Positions 10,399-22,139 of a DNA stretch of 64,000 bases are shown here, one piece after another (position 1 is the first letter of the stretch; each line of letters starts with the position of its first letter). The notes beneath the pieces are model-generated. The model had not been told where the DNA came from, did no database searches, and saw nothing but the letters and a program-made list of their open reading frames with translations. The DNA lies in the NCBI RefSeq assembly GCF_021869535.1, contig NW_026262701.1, forward strand, positions 7,145,501-7,209,500, written 5' to 3'. The stretch comes from Mytilus californianus (Eukaryota > Mollusca > Bivalvia > Mytilida > Mytilidae). The position numbers were made by a program, and so were the translations under genes.

Positions 10399-12050
10399 TT
10401 TTGGGTTGTTCTATTCATTTTTGTTGTATTTTACCCTTTAAATGTTTCAACAAGATTATTCAGGTTCCAGATTCAGAAATCAGTTGATTTGTTGGAGATG
10501 TTCGATCAACTTCTGAGCATGCTTTTATGCATTGTTTAATTGGTATTTGTATGGAAATCTAATATGTTCATTCTGAAGAATTATAACAAAAAGTTCATCA
10601 AAACAATAAAGTTCCAGCCAAGCATACTCTCACACATGGTTCACTTACTGTACATCATGACAAATTGATAAAATTTCAATAGGTTTTGACTTCCTATAAA
10701 TTCATACTAGAAGCATATCTGTTTTATATTATCACCTGCTCCATCAGCTTTCAACCCAGAGCCTGCAAACTTTTTACAAGGATTGTTTATATATTGAAAA
10801 TGTGCAACACAGTTTGTGTACATATTTGGATAATTTTTCGCAGATTATCTACATGGTGAAACTTTGTCAGTTTTCAGCAGCATCTTGAAGGTGTGTTCTA
10901 ATTATTTTTGAAAGATTTGTAGCCAATTTCTGTGGAAGACATTGGGTTTCCTTAGTTATGAAAATTTGTAGAAATAGTAGATATTATCTTTTCTTCCTGG
11001 CACAAATAAAATGCCTACCATGTTAAAATGAGCATTGAGCATGGCATGAAAGAATTATTTCGATTCTAATAGGAAAATCCAGAACTTTTGTACTTCAAAG
11101 CATATCTTTAAGACATGCTCAAAAGGCAGCTGTTTTCTTTGGAACAAAAACATTCTGGAAAACCAGCCAGTTAAAAAAATAACAGAGACATGTAAAGTTA
11201 CTTTCAGAAGGATTTATTTAAAATCCTAGAAAGCAACACCAACAAAAATGTCCATTTCGATCCTAAGCATTATTCAAAATACAACTAACAGTGCAGTTTT
11301 AATTGTGACACCAAGCACTTGCACCCTATGTTCTATTGTAATTAGAACATGGCTTTGTTTACAAGGCAAAGAAGAGGGTCATATTAGAATTAAGATATAG
11401 ATCAAAAGAATGATGTCATCTACATTTCACGGTTTAATGGGCACATTAGGGGTGTTATTACTGGAACAGGAACTGCTGCCCCTTCTGGAACACCTGCTTT
11501 AAGGTTTTTGCTGGGATTCTTGTTGCCCAATCATTTTTTTATTGGACTGTTGTTAGTCTGTCTTTTTTTTTTTGGTCATGGTGTAGTGTTAAAGAAATTT
11601 TTTCCCCTAATTTTAACTTTTGGTTGAATGTCAGGTTGAAGGTAAAAATGTAGTTTGATGTGGTATGTAACTACGTCTATAATTGCAGCAAGATAATGAA
11701 CAATACAAAATGTATGTCAAAAGTATGATGTGACTTAAATTTGAGGGTCCTTTGATCACAAGTATGCTTTTGGTTGAAGTTTAGGTTGAAGGTATTTAAT
11801 GTGAGAAGGTATCAATGTGAAACTTCATCCATAAAATATGTGTATATAACCAGAGCATAAGACAAAAGGAGGAGAGAGATATAGTTTTATCCCTGTCTGT
11901 TCATATGTCCATCCCAGGAAAGTTTTGTCACTTTTTTCTCAGGAACTTCAAATGAGAGCTTCCTGAAATGCGTTATCAGGCTTTATGTGGGCATGCTACA
12001 CTGTGAGAGGCGTTTTTAGATTAATTGCTCATCAACTTCCTGTTTACTGA
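10399..12050. other. Intron with a dispersed-repeat segment
   Basis: No coding exons recognised. From about 11870 the text (CTGTCTGTTCATATGTCCAT, TTTTTCTCAGGAACTTCAAA, CAGGCTTTATGTGGGCATGC) belongs to a dispersed family. A diverged second copy follows the 37-bp array at about 12300-12440 (TTTTTCCAGGGAACTACAAT, TTGTTATCAGGCTGCATTTG). Confidence 0.5.
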
Positions 12051-12051
12051 A

Positions 12052-12301
12052 TTTCTAACAGGCAATGATCATGTATGAAAACTTATATTTTCTAACAGGC
12101 AATGACCATGTATGAAAACTTATATTTTCTAACAGGCAATGACCATGTATGAAAACTTATATCTTCTAACAGGCAATGACCGTGTATGAAAACTTATATT
12201 TTCTAAAAGGCAATGACCATGTATGAAAACTTATATTTTCTAACAGGCAATGACCATGTATGAAAACTTATATTTTCTAACAGGCAATGACCATGTATGA
12301 A
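12052..12301 (+). repeat. 37-bp minisatellite, 7 copies
   Basis: The unit contains TTCTAACAGGCAATGACCAT and GTATGAAAACTTATAT. GGCAATGA starts at 12061, 12098, 12135, 12172, 12209, 12246 and 12283, a strict 37-bp period. The array sits between two diverged copies of the same dispersed repeat, so it probably grew inside that repeat. Each unit carries an acceptor-like ATTTTCTAACAG. Confidence 0.9.
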
Positions 12302-13980
12302 ATTTTCGTAGCATTTTTCCAGGGAACTACAATTAATAGCTCACTAAAATTTGTTATCAGGCTGCATTTGAACATATTTCCATATACATTGCCCTTTAAC
12401 TTTTTGTTTACTGACCACTTAAAGCAAGGGTATTATAATGAGCAACACAGTTCTACTTGTTTGTCCTAAATTTATCGATCAATGATCAGGGTTAAAGTTT
12501 AGGATAAAGATAGTTAAAAATAAAGTACATCCATTTTTAACATACAACTGCAAGAATATATCCATGAATTCTACTACACAAATAAATATGTTAAAGATAT
12601 TGACTTGCTTGCATGCTACACACTACTGTAAAATATCTTTGGGTCTAAAGACACATTCGGGTACTGTAGATTCAGAAGTTTTTACGAAGTTTTTATTAAA
12701 GCGAAATTTGCAATGCAAAAGGTTTCACAAAAATAAAAACTTGCATTTTGAATATTGAAAGTTTTTTTCCATGCAGCATTTTCTGATATCAATCAATTGT
12801 ATTAATACATGCATGGAAAAAAATTCTGAATAAAAAGTAATTTTGCTTTCTAGTGTTTTTTGAAAACACTTGAGGCCTTAGATATTTATTCACAACACAA
12901 TGTCGTCATGAATATGCATGAAATATTTGCCACTGGACATTAAGCAAGCAAAAATCATCAATCACAAAAAAAATTGCATAATGCCAAAAAATATATATAA
13001 ATTAAACCAGTTTAAAATATTGAACAGAGTCATGATTCTGCTACATGCTTATTTCATCCAAAATAGATTTAAAGCAAAATTACTACAGGTAAATCATTTA
13101 AAACCATAAAAATATGAACCTTGCATCTTAAGTAAATACAGATAAGGCTAGTTTGCAGATCTGCAATATCTTTTTTACTTCTAGAATTAATGATTAAGCT
13201 TTATAAACTGTTGTGTAAAAACTAACAAAATTATGAACAACTTAACATGGGTAATAGCTACCTGCTCTAGAGAAAAAATAATTTATGTTTTAAAGTTTGC
13301 AGAATATTGTCCATTTCGACATTGATATGAATACATGAAATCTATTATGACCTTTGAATTGTAAAATTATGTAAAAGTAATGGCAGATTTTAATGTTTTA
13401 TTGGAAGACTAGAAGATTGAATTATTTGCAAAAATTACAATTTTACAAAAACTATTAGGTTTTTGAATTTACCAAAATCATTACACAAGTCAAGATGTAA
13501 ATACAGAAATTCCTAACAATTGAATAAACAGTACACATAACTCAAGATGCTAGACTTACAAAATTGTACTTTTGTAAAAAGAAATTTTAAATTAAAAAAA
13601 AAGTTTTGATACTCTTTTGAATCACAGTTTTAATGCATGCAAAAAAAAAAGTTGTTCATTTCTTCTGAGTTTTATGTAAGCTTGAGAATTTCTGTGATGA
13701 AAATGAAGGTTGAATTTTATTCTAGCTAGATATACACAATATTTCACATAACAATTAACTGAACAATTTTAATTTTAGTAATGCAGCTTGCTGGATGTCC
13801 TAAAATTATTTTTTACTTGTTTTTTTAGCTAGTCCCAAGATCTAGACTTGTTTATGTTGTCCAGGTAACAGCAGATTCCTATAGTTAGCTCCCCTTTGCA
13901 CGTTTTTCACTGCTTATTATTTTGTCATTAATGTGTACAAGCAGGCGTTTGACTTAACATGACATTTCTTTATGTTTCAG
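12302..13980. other. Intron with SINE-type tail fragment
   Basis: AT-rich intron. At about 12928-12960 lies TTGCCACTGGACATTAAGCA followed by AATCATCAATCA, a fragment of the SINE-type tail also seen at 22033, 38631 and 47533. Otherwise nothing supportable. Confidence 0.5.
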
Positions 13981-14022
13981 GAAATTAAGTTTCCAAAGTT
14001 CAGCAAATTTTGGAAATTGTAA
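13981..14022 (+). CDS. Gene A, candidate alternative terminal coding exon
   Basis: The acceptor acatttctttatgtttcag ends at 13980. In phase 0, the phase left by exon 5687-5828, it reads EIKFPKFSKFWKL then TAA at 14020-14022. About 300 bases downstream there are two overlapping AATAAA signals (14319-14324 and 14328-14333) before TTGTCATTGATT, which fits a short last exon with 3' UTR. It is too short to be convincing alone; the support is acceptor quality, phase and poly(A) signals together. Confidence 0.45.
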   Translation, partial: EIKFPKFSKFWKL

Positions 14023-14318
14023 TTCAAGTTTATTTTGTTGTTTTCCCTTTCATATGAATTCCCATAAATACCAGTTTCATGTTATGTGTAGAAGTCTGCT
14101 TGTACAAGTTATCACTTGAATTATTTAACAATACCATTTGTATATAATTAACTTTCAAAAATCAATCGAAATATATGGTAAGTGTAGAAGATTTGATTTT
14201 ATTATATGTGTAAAGAGTAAATTCAGAACTAATGCATTTTTTTAATGAATATGAAAAATGTGAAAGAACGAGTATATTGAAAGGATATTATTTTTTTGTA
14301 ATAATTCCACATTTCTGC

Positions 14319-14333
14319 AATAAAATTAATAAA
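14319..14333 (+). promoter_or_regulatory. Tandem poly(A) signals for the 13981 terminal exon
   Basis: CAATAAAATTAATAAAGC contains AATAAA at 14319 and again at 14328, about 300 bp after the candidate stop codon at 14022, in AT-rich sequence without further open frame. Confidence 0.45.
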
Positions 14334-14349
14334 GCTTGTCATTGATTTT

Positions 14350-15652
14350 ATAAATTTTTTGGATTATTATTTTGGGGGTACCAATGGTATTGTTAACTCA
14401 GAATATACACAATGTGGACATAAAGGTAATCAATGTAGTGTGGCTTTAACTGTATATTGGATGGTGCTTTTTCTGTTTGGCCTACCTTGGTATAAATAGA
14501 CAAAACAATATGAAAGATGAACTATTAATGGTAAAAGTTTTATTCTTTGGATTTATAATAAACTAATATTTGGTTGATCTTTAAGGGAGATGTAACTACT
14601 TTTGGAGAAGGTACAAGTTTAGGCCAAAATGTTAAATATGCCTTCAATTTTGAAAAAAAAAACAAATGTTGTTTCTAGTATGTACTTCAGTAAAATATAT
14701 TTATTTTTGAAACAAATCTTTAGCTACACAGCCGTAAAATGACATTAAAATTTGTTTTTCAATTTTTCTTTCACAGCAATAATTTATACTTCTTAGGACC
14801 CCTTCAGATAATGAAAATTATTCAAAAAATGATGTTTTACAAAATTTCATTTTTTTGGGGGGTGATTTTTCAGGGTTGCATAAGTCCCAAAATGTGCTTT
14901 TTTCTTTGAGGTTAAATTTTTTTAAAGGTGAGTAAGGTCTTTGGTTTAAACTAATATATAATGAATTACACTGTTGTTTTATTTTATAACACAAATTCTG
15001 AGTTACACTTAGCAAAGAAACACAGATTTTATTGCAGTTTTTCATTTCAAAGCCCCTTGATGTGTTTTTGAGATGAAGAACAGCAATAAAAGCCATGTTC
15101 CTTAGCTTTGGGTTTTCTATGGTGTATTTTTACCTTAGGCATTTAAAATGGAACAAAAGTTCACTGCTCGCTACAATTTCAAGACAACCCCTGATTTAAG
15201 CAGAATTTTATGCTATTCAGAAAGAGCAAAATCTTTATATACAGAATTACTGCTAACCTTTATGTTCATATTGTTCTAAAAGTCAAGTTTACATGGTTTA
15301 TTTATTAATATTGTCCCTTATGTTGTGGGGAAACACACTTTGCACACATGCACAGCAATCATTCATTTTAAATCATTTGTAAATTTATGTTTTTTTTATT
15401 ATTGTTATATAGGTAAGTTACAAATAGACAAGTCAGTATAATAGTACAATGTAATTGGCTAAACAGTAGCAAAGATAGTGAAAAGTTGATAAGCATTTTA
15501 AATAATTATCAGAAAAAATAAGATGTTACAGTTACATGTATAAAAATGTTGAAAGACATTGCTTAATGCAGTATATATTCTAATTTTATCGTGTCTATGG
15601 CATTTCATAAATTGATTGTGCTACTCTAGGCTTTAACAGAGAGAATTTCCTG
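14350..15652. other. Intron or inter-exon stretch, nothing recognised
   Basis: AT-rich sequence with homopolymer runs. The minus-strand open frame near 14818-15096 has no splice or family support, and I consider it chance. Confidence 0.4.
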
Positions 15653-15885
15653 TTTTTTCCTTTACAGTGAATTCATTAATTTTTTTGTAGATACCAATTT
15701 TTCGTGGATTGAGCAAAACATATATTTGTGTTGTTTCTTTTTCATTGGTTGGCCAAAATCTGCTTATAAGACTGCCTGTAAAGAAAATGTGTACTTTGTT
15801 GAACATTTAAATCCTGGTTTTCCTTTACCCATGAAATCCACGAAAATTGGTATCCAACAAATAATAATGAGTCCATAGTTTATAC
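15653..15885. mobile_element. Fold-back MITE, second copy in gene A
   Basis: The left arm contains TGTAGATACCAATTTTTCGT then GGATTGAG. The right arm contains AAATCCACGAAAATTGGTAT then CCAACAAATAATAATGAGTC. The arms are inverted repeats with the AATGAGTCCATAGT-type end characteristic of the family at 4661-4862. The central TTGAACATTTAAAT is shared in inverse with that copy. Non-coding. Confidence 0.72.
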
Positions 15886-15969
15886 TTTTCACTGTCTGTC
15901 TTTCTATCCTTTGAAGTGTCTATCGTCTCCTCCACTTTATTTCTTTTCTTTTTCTGTCTTTCACTATAG

Positions 15970-16040
15970 ATCTAACTGTATTATCCAAGCTTTTGCTGAA
16001 TGGAAAAGATCCAAGTTATTCTTCAGGAGAAATGGAAAGG
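15970..16040 (+). CDS. Gene A, penultimate exon of the long isoform
   Basis: The acceptor (tttctgtctttcactatag) ends at 15969 and the donor GTAGGC is at 16041. The preferred frame takes phase 1 input and leaves in phase 0, reading LTVLSKLLLNGKDPSYSSGE then MER and joining PRVVVRPRP in exon 16419. Another frame (phase 2 in) is also open: SNCIIQAFAEWKRSKLFFRR. No identified upstream exon except 759-966 and 2718-2823 ends in phase 1, so either an unseen exon precedes it or exons are skipped. It could also belong to a different gene from the zinc-knuckle exons. Confidence 0.5.
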
Positions 16041-16418
16041 GTAGGCCTTGATGCAACAGTCATTAAAAAGTTTGTTCTGCGTGACACTATTTAATTATGC
16101 ATATATGAATTCATGATATTTAAGTTTTAACATCCATTTTTTATTTAATTATGGTACTCTTCAATATTTTTGATAGTATTTGTGTGTACATTTACCCCAT
16201 TTTCCTTCTTTTTACACCATGAAGTATGTGGTTCAGTAAAACCACAAATATTAAACCTATGAAATACAAACTTCCCATTGATCTTACCTGCTTCAAGTAG
16301 TAAACCTGAATTAAAAAAAAAAATGTCTTGTATTTTTTGTACTTAAACTGAAAGATTATCCACAGAATTCAAATTAAGTACATGTAGTGGTTTTAAACTG
16401 TATTTATTTTTATTTCAG

Positions 16419-16583
16419 CCCCGGGTTGTTGTTCGACCACGACCAACCAGCGAACAACTTTACCCCCAGAACATCAAAGTCAGAGTACCAGTCCAGAACC
16501 CCAAAAATGGACGACAGCAAGAACAGCCGAAGATCCCAGAAAAGCCAAAAAAATCAAAATCATTCAGAATCGGAAAGAAGTGA
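16419..16583 (+). CDS. Gene A, candidate terminal exon
   Basis: The acceptor tttatttttatttcag ends at 16418. In phase 0 the frame reads PRVVVRPRPTSEQLYPQNIK, continues with a P/K/Q-rich region (PKIPEKPKKSKSFRIGKK) and stops at TGA 16581-16583. All three frames are open here. One continues to about 16607, and the phase-2 frame runs to 16677 with a serine-rich text ending TPRVFLKKTTVKI. I prefer the phase-0 frame because it joins exon 15970-16040 without a phase conflict. No domain recognised. Confidence 0.5.
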   Translation, partial: PRVVVRPRPTSEQLYPQNIKVRVPVQNPKNGRQQEQPKIPEKPKKSKSFRIGKK

Positions 16584-19330
16584 TCATTTTCCTGACATAA
16601 ATGACACTTATTCAGGTTTTAGTGGTCATAATTGTACTCCTAGAGTGTTTCTGAAAAAAACTACGGTCAAAATTTAGACCACACTTGGTGCATAATGTGA
16701 ATGACTGCCAGTCAGATTGTTGAAGTTTATTTATTAATATTATTGTTATTAAGGCCACATTTTACGAGGTCTTATTGTTGTTAGCTATATTCCTGGTTGT
16801 TTTAGCATGGTTGTATATCATATATAACATTTTGTGGGTTGTTACAATTACTATTGACTAGCATCAATTCATACTGTATGGTGAAGAAGGATAACCAGTA
16901 AAGTCAAATGATCTCTTACTTTGATTAAGACCTGTAGATATAAGTAGGTCACTGACAACATCACATATCTAGTTTACAGGTAAAAAATACCTGTGGAAGA
17001 CTAATAAAATCTTATTTGGAAGTTTCAGAATGTAACAATGGAATCATATCCTAGTTTTATTTGATCCGTAGAATGGAACTAATATCAGCAGACTCCTGTG
17101 GTTTTAAACTTTCTTCATAGAAATGCTGCAATAATTTCAACAAATTTTACTGAAAAAATCATTGACAGGACAGTCTTGATATCTAGAGATATCTTGGAAT
17201 CTTCTACATCTTTTTTATAAATAAAAATTCAAGACTGGATAATCACATGTATGTTAGTAAGTAAAGTGTTAACATTCAATCACTGTTTATAGTAATAGAT
17301 CTAGTCACATTAATTTTGTAAACACATCATTGCAATGCCATTGCATACCGACCGGTACTTAAATAAATATGTAACAGTTGTATAGTGTAACAGATGAATG
17401 TGTTTGGTCCCTTTTCTGTCTATTGTCATGCCAGTGATCGAGAAAGGACGTGAAACACTAAGTATAAAGGTATGATGAATAGTTGTTTAAATGTTTTCAA
17501 AAAGAAACTTTTGTTCTGCTTTTTATCCATGTATTATTTTCTTGAATAGTTGTACAACATTGTGTAGTCTAATTTATGATGAATATTGAAAGGGGCATGA
17601 CTTCATAGTAACTTTTTTAGCTTTTGTGGTTTATGTGTGAGAAATTAATGTTAAGGTTATGATAAGTTAAGCATTGATGATAGTATACACTTGCATGAGC
17701 ATCGATGCATCTCATTTACAAACAGTTTATTAGGATCTTTTCCCATAGTCATTATAGAACTTGAATTATGACAATGTCAGATGTTATGTTTTATTTATAA
17801 GAGGCATATATGATAGACCCTTTATATTAGGAATGTTCGGATTTTAGATTATCCATGCATTCCATATCATTAAAATACATTAATATATTTCTAAAATATT
17901 CCTATGGCAACTGTTTGAAAGCTGCTATTTCATGAACTAAAAATGATAACTGTCCTAGAATGCAATATTTAATTCAGCATATACATATTTAGGTTGTGTT
18001 TTTTACCACCCTGCTCATAAAACCCATGAAGCCAATTTAGCTTATTGCTATACTGTCCATAGATTTTAACGACACTTTCTGGTTATCGTATTTCGTACAT
18101 AGTTGAAGGTGATTCTAGTCAATGTTAACTGTAAATATGTATATAAAATAGAGAGAGAGAGAGTTAAATTATTTGTTGAGAGATGGAGATATCAAGATAG
18201 TTGAAAATGTTAAAAGTGTGAAATAGAACACTGTTAAAGGAAATTAGGATAGTAGAAAAAGATATTTATTTTTAATATGATTAAATTTGGAAATTTATAC
18301 ACAAACTTAATAGTCTTGAATCTCTGACAATTTGATAAATTTATAAGGGAGGGTGTTCCAGAAAACAATTTTAAGTTATTATTTCAGCACATCTGTGAAA
18401 CTCCTGTGTGCTTGTATGAAAAACGTGACATGAATCTTACTTGAAGAAAAAAATTAGAAGTGTGCTATATAATAGCTAGAAAGTATTACCTTTGTGCTAG
18501 GTGATCTTTATTGTATGAAAAGTGTGAGGCATTGCTATAAATGATTTAATTGGACACATCTGGATGCCTCACTATAGATGGTTTTAGCTCAGACTAAATT
18601 CCTAAGATGATACATGTATTTTATATTAGAGTGATGGATATAAACTTCAAAGAATATTGTGTGTGTGGTTAATCAGTTCGAACTAAGAGTGAAATAGAGT
18701 GTTTGAGGTGATTCAGCATAATGAGACATATGGTGGTTTCTGTATGAATTTGAGTTAATTTTAATTTCTAATGAGAATGATTGTGTCAGTGATAACACCA
18801 TTGTAAACAGATATAACATCTGTGTGTTCTTATAGTTTTATAGTTTGAAGAAATCCTTTTAAAACAAGAAAATACATATTTCTATGCAGTTGAATTGTGA
18901 CCATTTGTTGGAGTATATTTTATAAAGATGCAAAGATACTGAAGAAGCTTCATATTAGATATTTTTAGCCTAGTATTTATTTTATATTTATAGTACAAGA
19001 TGTACATGTATATATTTTTGAAACAGGAATTCGATCATAGAAAATCCAAGTAAAATTTAAAGTCGATATTTAAAAGGAAAATAATGATTGAATATAGTCT
19101 CTAGTGTAAACAAAATGGTGCAATTCTGAAACTATATTGATAATCAGTTGTCACAAAAGACAATACAATCCTATGTGACATTAAATTTATTGAACTATAT
19201 TTTTATACTTTTATAATATTGGGCATTAATATAGTTCATATGTACTTTCTGGAAGATAATGAAGTGTGTGTTTATTCAAGAATTTTTATTCTGATAAAAT
19301 CAATAAAGTTGAAAACATGGTTGAAAGTAC
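16584..19330 (+). other. Probable long 3' UTR of gene A
   Basis: AT-rich, free of obvious interspersed repeats, with no supported ORF. AATAAA at 17219-17224 and CAATAAAG near 19300 are possible poly(A) signals. The lack of repeats for about 2.7 kb, between two repeat-rich regions, is what one expects of transcribed UTR; that is inference. Confidence 0.4.
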
Positions 19331-20103
19331 AAATAACAATCAAACAGCTGTGTCCTTTATATAAATGATACATCACACTCATACGTTTTTTTTGTATTTA
19401 CCATATTATAATATAATAGAAAAGGATGGCTATGTATTTTGTCTTATTTGTCAGGTTGACCTTGTTTTTTTTATATTTTTTATTTTTGAATGACAAACAT
19501 AATTTTTATAACACAGTTATAATTTGTTTGTTAGGGAAAACAAATTATAACTGTGTTTCCTGCCCCCCTACTTTTTCTAGATTTTCATTTACACATTGTA
19601 TGGACATTACTGATTGAGCACTGTTCAAGTCCAGACATTTTGATAAAGCACCATAAAAAATAAAATCTTTTACCTACCTAACCTATTTTTTCTGCCATGA
19701 GACAGGAAATAAGTATATATTTTGGCCTAATCATTGTTATTTCAATTTTTTAGGGTTTCTGCTGCTGGCCTTTTTCAATACAGAACACACCAAAATAACT
19801 TGAATAAATGGGTATGCATGCTTGTGAGAAAAACTAAAATTTTTGGAGGGAAGAGAATGAATGGAATTTTCCTATGAAATGCTTGGGTAAAAATGTATAA
19901 TACACTGTGTAGGAAAAAGTAGGTATTACAATTAAATATATTTTGTTATAAGTATTTCTTGAGAAGTATTTTACTTAAAGAAAATAAAGCTGTCTGAGTG
20001 GAAAAGTTTAATGCATTATGGAGGAAAAAGATAGAGGTTATAAATTATTAAAAAAAGTGGAAAATATGTGAGTAAAACATTGTTAATAAAAACCTGGTTT
20101 AGG
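19331..20103. other. Intergenic, nothing recognised
   Basis: Contains one short perfect inverted repeat (AACACAGTTATAATTTGTTT near 19511 against AACAAATTATAACTGTGTTT near 19539) that can form a strong hairpin. Otherwise unremarkable AT-rich DNA. Confidence 0.5.
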
Positions 20104-20335
20104 TCATAAGAGTCTACATTGATCTGTGTTATTTATGTTGCCAGGCAAAGGTCAAGGTTGTAAGAGTACATTGATCGGTGATGTTTATATTACAAGGCAA
20201 AGGTCAAGGTTGTAAAAGCCTACTATAAATCTGTTAAGTTTATGTTGTTAGGCAAAAGTCAAGGTTGTACAAGTCGACATTGATTTGTGATGTTTATGTT
20301 ACAAGGCAAAGGTCAAGGTTGTAAGAGTTTACATT
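20104..20335 (+). repeat. 52-58-bp tandem repeat, 4 copies
   Basis: The units contain AGGCAAAGGTCAAGGTTGTA, at 20143, 20195, 20250 and 20305, with TACATTGATCNGTGATGTTT between them. Units are diverged, so the array is older than the others. Confidence 0.8.
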
Positions 20336-21530
20336 AATTCTTAAAATATTTATTAGAAAAGTGTAATTGAAATCTGTTGATCAAACAAATTTTTAACTTA
20401 GTTCATTGGAATACTTGTTTGTTCTAAAGTGACTTATAAGAGAAAGCTTCATTTCATTTCAATTTGATTTATTTTAATTAGTATGCCAATATGTGGCTGT
20501 TGGAGATATATTTATTCTTAATTCCATACAAGAACTATATTACCTAAAAAACTAAACTTCTTCGTCAGCACTATATGTTTTCCCAAAACTTTTAAAAGAA
20601 TTATTTATATGCATAGCCCATACAGTCCACCAAATTAAGATAGTTATTAATTGTAGTACTTTCATAAACTGACTGCATGTAAGTTACTAGAACAAAGTTC
20701 ATGACCAAATGTTGTGTATCATAATATATCATATTTATTTATTTATGTTCAATTTCCAGGACAGTCATTTTGCAAAGAGAAATAGAATCTCTATATCTGG
20801 GTATTTTGTCTCATTATATAACTTGCATAATATATATTTGTTATTTATAATGTGTATTGTTAGTCAAAGGGAGGTAACTAGGGAATGATTGTAATTTTAT
20901 TATTTTTCAGTTATCTCTCTTTACATTGTAAGTTTAACTGGTAATAGCCAGGTTTATAAGAAGAGGGTCTGTGCAGTATCTTGTAAACATGAAGTTGTAA
21001 AAAAGAAAAATCTCATTTGACAAAAGTATCCTATCCATGTGATATGCATGTTCATTTTTCAATCCAATATTTATATATTTGATATTTTTTTTTAGAGAAG
21101 CCTTAATACAAGATATAATAAATTACAATCTTGTTATACATTTTAATTTAAACATATATATATTACTTTAGATATAATTGAAATCACTCATTATTTGTTG
21201 GAGGAAAAAATGTGCAACAGCACACGTTGTCAAAGATGCATAATGGTAGAGTTCAAGTCATCACCTTGAAATTTTTATCTTAACAATATTATACATATTT
21301 TGTGGAAAATCTTAGATATGAACAGTAGAATGGACATGGTCATGAAATGATTGCCCCTTACCTAATTTCTGTGTCAAAGATGACTACATCATTTAAATAT
21401 TTTAAAAAAAATGTTTGGCAATGGGGTTTTTTTTTCCGACTTGTGGTTTTTATTGACCTTTGGTATCTCTTCCCCCTTCAGCAAAGTTAGCTGCTTCCTT
21501 TTAGTGTCTGTCGTCTGATGTCTTTTGGTC
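20336..21530. other. Intergenic, nothing recognised
   Basis: AT-rich with short homopolymers. No ORF, RNA gene or clear repeat. Confidence 0.4.
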
Positions 21531-21642
21531 TGATTTTGATAGATCTTCTTCTCTAGAACCACTGAACCAAACTGCCAGATATGTTTCTGTGAAGGTCTAC
21601 TTCAAGTGTTTTTACTTTAATGCCAATCAAATATCCAGCCCT

Positions 21643-22080
21643 CAGGTTTTGTGCTACCGTGTTCGTCTCTAGTGTGGGAGGTCGTGGGTTCAATCCTGGC
21701 AGAGTCAAACCGAAGACTTAAAAATTGTTACTTGCTGCTTCTCCACCAACCAGGCAGCAAATAGTAGTAAGCTGGTCTTAGAGTCAGTATAATATGTCTG
21801 GGTAGGGTGATGTGTCTTCCTGTAGACTGTCACCTTGTATGCTATAGATATAAGAAGATGTGGTATGAGTGACAATGAGACAACTCTCCATCGAAATCAC
21901 AATTTGTAAAAGTAAACCATTAAAGGTCAAAATACGGCACATTAAAAATCCAGCTAACTGTCGATCTAGTAAATAGCAGGGTTCATATTGAAATCAAATT
22001 AACATTTCTCATTCTGAATATACATTTAATTTGCCACTGGACGTCAAACAGCCATCCATGATCATCACCAATCAGAAATT
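21643..22080 (+). mobile_element. tRNA-derived SINE-like element, diverged, with nested repeat
   Basis: The head contains GTGTTCGTCTCTAGTGTGGG and GTGGGTTCAATCCTGGC, which resemble RNA polymerase III A and B boxes (B-box-like GGGTTCAATCC). The tail is TTTGCCACTGGACGTCAAAC followed by AGCCATCCATGATCATCACC. The better-preserved copy at 47328-47575 has the same layout. The extra text at about 21847-21960 (GATGTGGTATGAGTGACAAT, GAGACAACTCTCCATCGAAA) is a second dispersed family, so the element is nested or chimeric. It sits inside an older repeat (AGAACCACTGAACCAAACTG at about 21554). Confidence 0.7.
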
Positions 22081-22139
22081 AAATGCTGCCAGCAGAGATT
22101 AAAGATGACATTGAAACCTTATGGGAAATCATATTTCCT

